DNA of 64,000 bases from Nematostella vectensis. Its lineage: Eukaryota; Cnidaria; Anthozoa; Actiniaria; Edwardsiidae. Position 1 is the first letter of the stretch; the number at the start of each line of letters is the position of its first letter. The DNA is taken from assembly GCF_932526225.1 (NCBI RefSeq), contig NC_064036.1:7323519-7387518 (forward strand). The letters are read 5' to 3'. This document shows, one piece after another, positions 25,277-37,200 of the stretch. The position numbers and the translations under genes were made by a program. The notes under the pieces were generated by a model that was not told where the DNA came from, searched no databases, and saw only the letters and a list, made by a program, of their open reading frames with translations.

Positions 25277-28200
25277 CCCAACTGCCCTTTTTACGTCCAT
25301 GAGCCTTAATTTGAAGCAGTTTCTTTTCCTTTTTTCCACATGATGAAAGATAGAAAGAGCATGTTCAGTTTCAGGAGATAATTTCTAATATAATTATAAT
25401 CATCACGACAAGCGCTCCTTGGTGACCTTTCATTGCGCTGGCCATTTTCCCGCTTAAAGCAGCTTTTTATATTTTTCTCGCACTCAAATCGATATTCAAT
25501 TTATGTTAAAACGTCAGCGAAAACGTTTAGCAACTCGTAAACGCTGTTTTTCTCCCATATTTATCTGTTGTTTTTCGTCACCTTATCAGGATCAGTTAGT
25601 TCTCGTGACCTTACAGATGGCGGGCACGCATTATCAGTCGCCCTTTCTCCTTGTCCCTTGCCTTATCAATTTGCTGCCAGATCTGATCTAGCGCTTGAAG
25701 ACCCACAGAATCTTAATCATATCTATAGAGCGCATTGCCAGAGCTAGTCGTTAGTCCAGAGAAAGCGAGAGAGAGAGAGCGTCTCCGCTGATTTGTCTGG
25801 ACAGCTTCGGATTTGTCATTTCTGAATGTCAAATTTATCGGCCTTGAAGAAATTCGTAAACGATTCTTCGGCAATATGAGCTGCTACAGTTTTTGGAATA
25901 GCCGGTATGTTGGCGATTCGGCGGTTTGATATTATGTGGGCATATTGTAGTGATCCATATTTCTGTACTGGTTGGTGATCTGCGATGTCCTGTATAACAT
26001 AATGTAGTCGCACGAGGCTGACTGGGAGGTTGATATTTTTCAACCTTTTAAAATATTTTATTTTGTTTGAATAACAAATTCTTTCGTTCTAGAAACTTGT
26101 TAAAATATTAACATCTTTTTTATAATTCGAACGGTATAGCGTTTCGTTTAAATATTAACCTTATTTTTGTTTATAAAGTCACAGAGATTAGGGATGAATC
26201 GAAAAATATATTTATTGCGATGTAATTTGCAGCCATAGATCTCTATTTCTTAATTTTAACTTTTAAAACTTTTCTGTTTCTTCTAGCTAAATAAGCAACC
26301 AAGCTTAATAAATCTCGATTTTTTTATCGGGTCTTGGTACTTGCGTGACTTAGATAGACTATTTAATAGACCATTTTCGCATAATTGTTTTGCTTCCCGC
26401 CAAAACATATCACGCGTGCCGTTGCTATTTCTGTGTTTTCTAACGCTGTCACTGTGCTGAATCCGCCGGTTGGTCTTGAAAAGAAGTTACGCTTGTTATT
26501 TTGTGCTATTTTCGCTTGTTTTTAACGCTTTCTTTTCTATATCTATTCCAGGTTGATCTCGAAGAGTGATCGCGATCTGTCGAGCTTGGATTCGGGATAT
26601 AACGAAGGCGACGAGACCCACACGAACGCCAAACTCGGCATCAAGTCGCGGTCTCGGAACAGCCTTCCTCGCTCGTTCGGTTCTATGGAGAGTATAAGCA
26701 CTATTGATCAGAATGTCGAGTACCCGGATAGAGTGGTCAAGCTGTATAAAGCAGACCAGACGTACAAGTACTTCATGATATTCAAGGTATCTTCCATCTG
26801 TCGCCCGGGAGGGCCAGTCTAGAGATTGCCCCGATGTTCTAGATTTTGGCTATTGTGTCCTAAGCATATTTTTATCAACTGATGGGATAGATGTGATCGT
26901 GATGTGTATTTGTGTGTTTATTCGTCCTCTTTCTCCCCTGAGCTATCTAATCTTGTCTAGAAGTGTGTAAGGGTTTAAGACAACACCCTAAGACATTTGT
27001 AGGACCATAGCCTTTAATTTATTAAACACAAATTTCTTGATTGAATACATTCTGATAGGTGGGAGGGGGGTCCTTCCTCATTAAAATTACATATCATCAG
27101 TTTTCCCATATTTTCACCTATTTTTATACCTTTGAAACGAAAGATCAATGGATATTTATTCGTGGAGCCTCTGGAAGTTTAAAAATCGCAATAATCGCCT
27201 TGCCCCTGCCGGTTTGCGTAACATCGCGTAACCATAATATATGATGTTGTTTTAGGAAACCACAGCTCGAGAGCTGGTGAATATGGCGGTTGATGCATTT
27301 GGTCTTCAAGATCTCGCAAGGTGATGCTCGCTGCCGGGGCTTGCTTCTAAAATGCCACAAAACGGTTCTCTTTTTGTGTGAAGGAGGCAGTTACAACCCG
27401 CGATTAAAATACAGAGACCCCACCCAGCACAAAGTTCCATTTGAAAGAGAGAACTATTGCGCCAACTAGCGCCACGATCTCGGTGACTGTAAGAAAGACC
27501 TGAGTACTGGAGGATTAAGCTATCTAGTAATCAGGCTTCTAGCCAGGATTTTGAGCGGGGGAGGGAGGTTTACCTATAAGGGGACTATTTTTTCTCAGGT
27601 AGATCATCCTAACTAAGGTTGGGGCGGGGAGGGGGAGGGGGAGGAAATTTCTTCTGGGGCTCCCCCCTCCTCCCCCAGTGTGTTTGTCTCCACTCTCTTG
27701 CTTTACACGTTAAACATTTGTTCCAGTAATTACTCGCTGTGCGAAGTGACGGTGGAAGAGAGTGGACTTGTTCGGCAACGAAGGCAGCCCGACTCACTAG
27801 CCAACCTTGCAGACAGAATCAGCCTCAATTCCAGGTCAGTTCCAAGTCCACAGTCCCAAGGCCGTATTACACATGATGCTTTAAGGCTGGTTCTCACGAC
27901 GAAGTAAGCGTAAGCAGGGACGGAAGAGTCCTATGTCGCGTGAGAACCGGCTCGACGTAAGCGCAAGGTTTTACGCATTCTCAGTTCGTAGTCTAGTACC
28001 TATACCTCCTCGACGAGCTAAAGCTTGGATTGATTTATGCTTATTTTCTGCTTATTCACACTTTGATCCGGTTTTCACGCGACGTAAGCGAAGCATAGGC
28101 GCAAGATTATCAAAGCTTCCCGTTCTTCTTGCGCTTACGTCGAGCCGGTTCTCACGCGACATAGACTCTTACGCTTACGTCGCTCGTACACACGTACGTA

Positions 28201-31200
28201 TACGCTAGAACCTCGATATAACGGACACCCTCAGAATTGGAAAGATGTACCTTGTTGAGACTTTCTCTAATTTCAAAAGCGTCTGACCCCCTAAGAGTGG
28301 ACAATACAACTTGAAACCTCTGTTTCCCATTGTATAGTGCTGCAAATACTGTATGGCTGATCCAGTGTTGCGTCTTTCTACAGATATTACTTGAAGAATA
28401 ACAACGAGACTGCGCAGTTACTCCAGGGAGACGCCACACATGTACGGACAGATACCTTCTCGTTTTACTCTGATTTTCTTAGTTTTGGGCGATTCCTTTT
28501 TTCCGATCAATATAAAAACATACAGCGGGAGATAAATTTGTGGATTTTAACTCCCATACTTGTCTTTTAAAATTCCATTTCGAACGGTGGGAGAGGGGAC
28601 ACGGTCCCGCCACTTTTGCGCTCCACCATCGAGGCCCCAGTGATCTTTGCGGGCGCTTGCGGAAGTGACGTACTAGCGACAGGCTCGTGGAGTATGGGAC
28701 TGAACCTGCTTAAAAAATACCTTGTGTTGTTTTTTTGTCGTTTCTAAATCAGTCTTGGCGTGAATTTTGGTAGGACCTGGGCAAAGAATGCCACGTGACG
28801 TTACTACAGCTCAAGACCCAGGAGGTCGCTAGACACCTTACGTTACAGGTAACACAATCTACCGGGTAATGCAACCCACGACGAGTGTAACACTGAACGT
28901 CCACGTTTTGTCTGTCTCAGGACTTTGAGTTGTTTCGCGTCATCGACCCTCGCGAGTATATTTACGACGTGTGGGAATTCGGCCCCGAGTTTTCGCCAAA
29001 CCTCGCCAAGTTTGAGGAGGTACTTTTTCTTTACTCTTATTATAGCGGCTCTTTTTGATAATTCTATACCCGGATATGACATGACTTTGATAGAAAGGAG
29101 TACATGTACAAATAGAGTAGAACCATGCTGATCTGGATCTCCAAATTTTTAGACATTCGTATTTGGGTAACTTTCTGCGAATAATCTCGAATAATTTTTA
29201 ACAAGGTTCTTCCGTAGATATGGCTATTTTCTCTTAGCATGTGCACCGTGCAGGATTCGAGTTAGCAAGGTTATTTAATGGATACGGCAATTTTCTCCTG
29301 GCATATGCACTGATCATTTTATTTTGTCATCAGACGGTAAACCGGGAGACTTTTTGGGTCGTGACAGAGATTTGTGGCGAGTCCAACGTCGTCAAACGAA
29401 TGAAGCTCATCAAACATTTCATCAAAATCGCAAGTATGTTGAAAACATGGTCCTTTGTTGTACGTAAGCATTTTTAGTCCAAAGTTACCGGCGGGCAAAA
29501 TTTGTTCTCATTTGTGTTGCAGAGTATTGCAAAGATTGCAAGAATATTAATTCGGCATTCGCGATAATAAGGTAAGAACGATTCCTAGAACCTTTCCTAG
29601 AAAATGCAGACATTGATAGCAGTCTCTCCTTTCATTTGGCTAGACTCCAGCAGATATTTGGTGACCTGACGATCCTCGTTTGGCAGATAAAAAATGCTCC
29701 GTACATTTGCTGAGAATCATAGCCCCTTCAATAAAGACACGAGAGTTTTTTTTTGTCTACTTAGTGTCCTTCTTAAGAGGGTTATACTGTATGAGGAGAA
29801 TTCTATTGTCCCAATGATGTCCTTATTATGGCGGTTCGACTATATTTGTTCTGATTCTTTTTATGCGTTGGTTTTTCAGCGGTCTTGGTCACACTGCCGT
29901 CAAGCGACTAAAGAATACATGGGAGAAGCTTCCTAATCGTTACTACAAGATGTATGAGGTACGCACTTCATCGAGCTGTACTAGCTTGTTATCGTCTCTA
30001 TGGTCTCTATAAAGCCCTTTTGTACAATAGCGAAAAAACTTCGCGCCGTATATATCGATAACAAAATGTCATCAGAGAAAAAAAAACTGTACGCTTTTGT
30101 TGAATTGTGTAGTTGTTTTCATGTTCTTTATAACGTGTGCCTTGTTTATCTCAGGACCTTGAGAACTTGATGGATCCGTCTCGGAGCATGTTCAAGTACA
30201 GAAGTTTGCTGAACAGTGAGCACGTCAACCCGCCTCTGGTACGTAGCGACACGTTCTTAGCGTGCGACATGGTCTTAGCGTGTAGCGGCACGGTCTTAGC
30301 GTGCCACATGGTCTTAGCGTGTAGCGACACGGTCTTAGCGTGTAGCGACACGGTCTTAGCGTGCGACATGGTCTTAGCGTGTAGCGACATGGTCTTAGCC
30401 TGTAGCGACACGGTCTTAGCGTGTAGCGACATGGTCTTTGCGTGCGACATGGTCTTAGCGTGTAGCGACATGGTCTTAGCCTGTAGCGACATGGTCTTAG
30501 CCTGTAGCGACATGGTCTTAGCGTGTAGCGACATGGTCTTAGCGTGTAGCGACGTGGTCTCAGCGTGTAGCGACGTGGTCTTAGCGTGTAGCGATGTGGT
30601 CTTAGCGTGTAGCAACGTGGTCTTAGCGTGTAGCGACGTGGTCTTAGCATGTAGCGACATGGGCTTAGCGTGTAGCGACATGGTCTTAGCGTGTAGCGAC
30701 GTGGTCTTAGCGTGTAGTGACGTGGTCTTAGCGTGTAGCGACACGTTCTTAGCGTGTAGCGACATGGTCTTAGCGTGCAGCAACGTGGTCTTAGCGTGTA
30801 GCGACATGGGCTTAGCGTGTAGCGACGTGGTCTTAGCATGTAGCGACATGGGCTTAGCGTGTAGCGACAAGACGTTTTATACATGCGATGTGAATATCTA
30901 TACTGCACAAACATCGTTGTGTTCCGTACAACTCTGTCGGGGATAAAAATGGAATAGATGGAATGGAATGGAATATAATAATTATTTCAGTTGTATTTAT
31001 GTTGTGTTTCTTTTTGTTTAGATTCCTTTTTTCCCAGTCATCAAAAGAGACCTGACACTAATTTACCTCAACAACAAGAGCGTAGTCGACGGACTGGTTG
31101 GTACCATATTGTTTTCAGCTTAAACATTTTCCAATACTTGTACTGACGTCTCTTCCCTCTAGTAGCGTTGTCGATAAACCTTCAGTTCATATACTGAATT

Positions 31201-34200
31201 ACTGGCGCTTACGAGAGAGTGCGCTCTTGTGCACGACTCAGGAACGGACTTTCTCGTAGCATTTGAAAATTAGCACTTCCGTTCAACTTGTGACTGCGTC
31301 GTCTCTTTTGTTAAAAAAATTTCGATCAACCACTCCTTTGTTATTGTTTCCAACTGAAAATACAACGGTTCATTTGCAAGAAAACTTCATGATTGAAGTC
31401 TGATTCTAATCAATATTTGATTGAATGTAACTCATTTACTTGCTTAAATTAGCCGATAAAAATGGATTCTTTGAGTGGATCGTTATTGTGCGGGAGCGTA
31501 AAAATGGCGTCAAGGCTGGCCTTCTTTGATATGCTGTTTGTCTGATACTCAACAGATCAATTTTGAGAAGCTCCGCATGATAGCGAGAGAGGTGCGCCAG
31601 GTCTCCAAGTGCCACAGTATGCCCTATGTAAGTATAGCGATATGCACGGATACGAATAAGAAGGGTAAAGAAGGGTATCTAGTGTATACCACTGTGTGCC
31701 CTATGTAAGTATAGCGATATGCACGGATACGAATAAGAAGGGAAAAGAAGGGTATCTAGTGTATACCACTGTGTGCCCTATGTAAGTATAGCGATATGCA
31801 CGGATACGAATAAAAGGGAAAAGAAGGGTATCTAGTGTATACCACAGTGTGCCATATGTAAGTATAGCGATATGCACGGATACGAATAAGAAGGGAAAAG
31901 AAGGGTATCTAGTGTATACCACTGTGTGCCCTATGTAAGTATAGTGATATGCACGGATACGAATAAGAAGGGAAAAGAAGGGTATCTAGTGTATACCACT
32001 GTGTGCCCTATGTAAGTATAGTGATATGCACGGATACGAATAAGAAGGGTAAAGAAGGGTATCTAGTGTATACCACTGTGTGCCCTATGTAAGTATAGCG
32101 ATACGCACGGATAAGAATAAGAAGGGTAAAGAAGGGTATCTAGTGTATACCACTGTGTGCCCTATGTAAGTATAGCGATATGCACGGATACGAATAAGAA
32201 GGGTAAAGAAGGGTATCTAGTGTATACCACTGTGTGCCCTATGTAAGTATAGCGATATGCACGGATACGAATAAGAAGGGTATAAAGTGTATACCACTGT
32301 GTGCCCTATGTAAGTATAGTGATATGCACGGATACGAATAAGAAGGGTAAAGAAGAGTATCTAGTGTATACCACTGTGTGCCCTATGTAAGTATAGCGAT
32401 ACGCACGGATACGAATAAAAAGGGTAAAGAAGGGTATCTAGTGTATACCACTGTGTGCCCTATGTAAGTATAGCGATATGCACGGATACGAATAAGAAGG
32501 GTAAAGAAGGGTATCTAGTGTATACCACTGTGTACCCTATGTAAGTATAGCGATATGCACGGATACGAATAAGAAGGGTATAAAGTGTATACCACTGTGT
32601 GCCCTATGTAAGTATAGTGATATGCACGGATACGAATAAGAAGGGTAAAGAAGAGTATCTAGTGTATACCACTGTGTGCCCTATGTAAGTATAGCGATAT
32701 GCACGGATACGAATAAGAAGGGTAAAGAAGGGTATCTAGTGTATACCACTGTGTGCCCTATGTAAGTATAGCGATATGCACGGATACGAATAGGAAGGGA
32801 AAAGAAGGGTATCTAGTGTATACCACTGTGTGCCCTATGTAAGTATAGCGATATGCACGGATACGAATAAAACCACTGTGTGCCCTATGTAAGTATAGCG
32901 ATATGCACGGATACGAATAAGAAGGGAAAAGAAGGGTATAAAGTGTATACCACTGTGTGCCCTATGTAAGTATAGCGATATGCACGGATACGAATAAGAA
33001 GGGTAAAGAAGGGTATCTAGTGTATACCACTGTGTGCCCTATGTAAGTATAGCGATATGCACGGATACGAATAAGAAGGGAAAAGAAGGGTATCTAGTGT
33101 ATACCACTGTGTGCCCTATGTAAGTATAGCGATATGCACGGATACGAATAAAAGGGAAAAGAAGGGTATCTAGTGTATACCACAGTGTGCCCTATGTAAG
33201 TATAGCGATATGCACGGATACGAATAAGAAGGGAAAAGAAGGGTATCTAGTGTATACCACTGTGTGCCCTATGTAAGTATAGTGATATGCACGGATACGA
33301 ATAAGAAGGGTAAAGAAGGGTATCTAGTGTATACCACTGTGTGCCCTATGTAAGTATAGCGATACGCACGGATAAGAATAAGAAGGGAAAAGAAGGGTAT
33401 CTAGTGTATATCACTGTGTGCCCTATGTAAGTATAGCGATATGCACGGATACGAATAAGAAGGGTAAAGAAGAGTATCTAGTGTATACCACTGTGTGCCC
33501 TATGTAAGTATAGCGATATGCACGGATACGAATAAGAAGGGTAAAGAAGGGTATCTAGTGTATACCACTGTGTGCCATATGTAAGTATAGCGATATGCAC
33601 GGATACGAATAAGAAGGGAAAAGAAGAGTATCTAGTGTATACCACTGTGTGCCCTATGTAAGTATAGTGATATGCACGGATACGAATAAGAAGGGAAAAG
33701 AAGGGTATAAAGTGTATACCACTGTGTGCCCTATGTAAGTATAGCGATATGCACGGATACGAATAAGAAGGGTAAAGAAGGGTATCTAGTGTATACCACT
33801 GTGTGCCCTATGTAAGTATAGCGATATGCACGGATACGAATAAGAAGGGTATAAAGTGTATACCACTGTGTGCCCTATGTAAGTATAGTGATATGCACGG
33901 ATACGAATAAGAAGGGTAAAGAAGAGTATCTAGTGTATACCACTGTGTGCCCTATGTAAGTATAGCGATACGCACGGATACGAATAAGAAGGGTAAAGAA
34001 GGGTATCTAGTGTATACCACTGTGTGCCCTATGTAAGTATAGTGATACGCACGGATACGAATAAGAAGGGTAAAGAAGGGTATCTAGTGTATACCACTGT
34101 GTGCCCTATGTAAGTATAGCGATATGCACGGATACGAATAAGAAGGGAAAAGAAGGGTATCTAGTGTATACCACTGTGTGCCCTATGTAAGTATAGCGAT

Positions 34201-37200
34201 ATGCACGGATACGAATAAGAAGGGAAAAGAAGGGTATCTAGTGTATACCACTGTGTGCCCTATGTAAGTATAGCGATATGCACGGATACGAATAAGAAGG
34301 GAAAAGAAGGGTATAAAGTGTATACCACTGTGTGCCCTATGTAAGTATAGTGATACGCACGGATACGAATAAGAAGGGTAAAGAAGGGTGTCTAGTGTAT
34401 ACCACTGTGTGCCCTATGTAAGTATAGCGATATGCACGGATACGAATAAGAAGGGAAAAGAAGAGTATCTAGTGTATACCACTGTATGCCCTATGTAAGT
34501 ATAGCGATATGCACGGATACGAATAAGAAGGGTAAAGAAGGGTATCTAGTGTATACCACTGTGTGCCCTATGTAAGTATAGCGATATGCACGGATACGAA
34601 TAAGAAGGGTAAAGAAGGGTATCTAGTGTATACCACTGTGTACCCTATGTAAGTATAGCGATATGCACGGATACGAATAAGAAGGGTATAAAGTGTATAC
34701 CACTGTGTGCCCTATGTAAGTATAGTGATATGCACGGATACGAATAAGAAGGGTAAAGAAGAGTATCTAGTGTATACCACTGTGTGCCCTATGTAAGTAT
34801 AGCGATATGCACGGATACGAATAAGAAGGGTAAAGAAGGGTATCTAGTGTATACCACTGTGTGCCCTATGTAAGTATAGCGATATGCACGGATACGAATA
34901 GGAAGGGAAAAGAAGGGTATCTAGTGTATACCACTGTGTGCCCTATGTAAGTATAGCGATATGCACGGATACGAATAAAACCACTGTGTGCCCTATGTAA
35001 GTATAGCGATATGCACGGATACGAATAAGAAGGGAAAAGAAGGGTATAAAGTGTATACCACTGTGTGCCCTATGTAAGTATAGCGATATGCACGGATACG
35101 AATAAGAAGGGTAAAGAAGGGTATCTAGTGTATACCACTGTGTGCCCTATGTAAGTATAGCGATATGCACGGATACGAATAAGAAGGGAAAAGAAGGGTA
35201 TCTAGTGTATACCACTGTGTGCCCTATGTAAGTATAGCGATATGCACGGATACGAATAAAAGGGAAAAGAAGGGTATCTAGTGTATACCACAGTGTGCCC
35301 TATGTAAGTATAGCGATATGCACGGATACGAATAAGAAGGGAAAAGAAGGGTATCTAGTGTATACCACTGTGTGCCCTATGTAAGTATAGTGATATGCAC
35401 GGATACGAATAAGAAGGGTAAAGAAGGGTATCTAGTGTATACCACTGTGTGCCCTATGTAAGTATAGCGATACGCACGGATAAGAATAAGAAGGGAAAAG
35501 AAGGGTATCTAGTGTATATCACTGTGTGCCCTATGTAAGTATAGCGATATGCACGGATACGAATAAGAAGGGTAAAGAAGAGTATCTAGTGTATACCACT
35601 GTGTGCCCTATGTAAGTATAGCGATATGCACGGATACGAATAAGAAGGGTAAAGAAGGGTATCTAGTGTATACCACTGTGTGCCATATGTAAGTATAGCG
35701 ATATGCACGGATACGAATAAGAAGGGAAAAGAAGGGTATCTAGTGTATACCACTGTGTGCCCTATGTAAGTATAGCGATATGCACGGATACGAATAAGAA
35801 GGGAAAAGAAGGGTATCTAGTGTATACCACTGTGTGCCCTATGTAAGTATAGCGATACGCACGGATACGAATAAGAAGGGAAAAGAAGGGTATCTAGTGT
35901 ATACCACTGTGTGCAAAACAAACCTTTTTTTACGCAGACTAAGCCATTGCTAATGCCCTTCTTTAGGTAGTACCTGTGGTATTGTGAGTTGGTAAATAAT
36001 GATTAAAGCCGCATTGTCACCAGTTTACTTCCGGAGGTCCGACGGAAACCTCAACCGTTAAAAGACAAAAGAATCTTTTAAAATCCGAGATATTAAACAG
36101 GCCATCCGCTCTAAATTATCAATCACATCCTCAAAGAAACTTCCAATAGACACACTGCTTTCAATATTTTGAAATATTTTTCGCGTTTTCCGTTTAAAAT
36201 CATCGGATATTGTTAAGTAATCCACCGGAATAAACTGGTGACAATGCGACTTTAAGTCAAAATCACGAAGACTATGAGTCCCTATCTCTATCCCTTAGTA
36301 TCCCAATAATATCTGTCTCAGGTTTAGTATCTAGGACACAGGAGGACACAGGGATCCCGCAGCAGGACCTGCCATCTGCCATGGCCGATCGCCAACTGTT
36401 GTGCGAAACGTCCTACGTGCCGAGGCCGTAGGATGATAATGGTGATGTACTCTAATTGTCGCTATATTCCTCTCCTTAGGATCCCAGCAATATGTTTGAG
36501 CAGGACAGCGTGCGAGGCGCCCCGCAAAGTATGACGTCAACTGTTGTTGGTATGGTAACTGGGTCCTCTGCATGGGCACGTCGGTCTATGACACGTGACC
36601 AGAATCCCAAGAAATATTACGAAGAGGTGAGAACGTTGAGTCTGTTACCGTGTGCGTGCAAAATGTTCAAGTTTGTTTACTAGTTAAGTCGATTTCTCCC
36701 CCTAGGGGTTTGTTATTCAACCGTAATATGTCTGCGTATACCTACGTACCGATTAGTTATAGACATTGATTCGTATGTTTTATTGATGGGCTACTGCATT
36801 GTTAGTCACTTTGTGTTGTAAACTCGTATATAACTCACTCGTTTGTAGTCACTTGATTGTTGTACCCTCGTATATAGCTCACTCGTTTGTAGTCACTTGA
36901 GTGTTGTACCCTCGTATATAGCTCACTCGTTTGTAGTCACTTGAGTGTTGTACCCTCGTATATAGCTCACTCGTTTGTAGTCACTTGAGTGTTGTACCCT
37001 CGTATATAGCTCACTCGTTTGTAGTCACTTGAGTGTTGTACCCTCGTATATAGCTCACTCGTTTGTGTTTTTTATGTCAGTGTATCATGAGCCGCCGGGT
37101 GTTGAAGTACTTGGAGAAACTGGAAGTCCAGGCGGACGAAGAAAAACTCCGTGAAATGTCAAACACCTGTGAACCGGGGCTGGGATCAGGTAAAAATACA

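Noticed and set aside
24962-25339. 125-codon minus ORF with poly-Gly
   Set aside because: Created by the poly-C tract; no protein features outside it.
30151-30914. Two long minus-strand ORFs (239 and 229 codons) over the 21-bp array
   Set aside because: The 21-bp period keeps all frames open; no non-repeat sequence supports a gene.
31101-31101. Donor GTACCA at 31101 for exon 35
   Set aside because: It would leave one extra base and create a stop in exon 36; GTTGGT at 31097 gives the conserved VDGL/INFEK junction.
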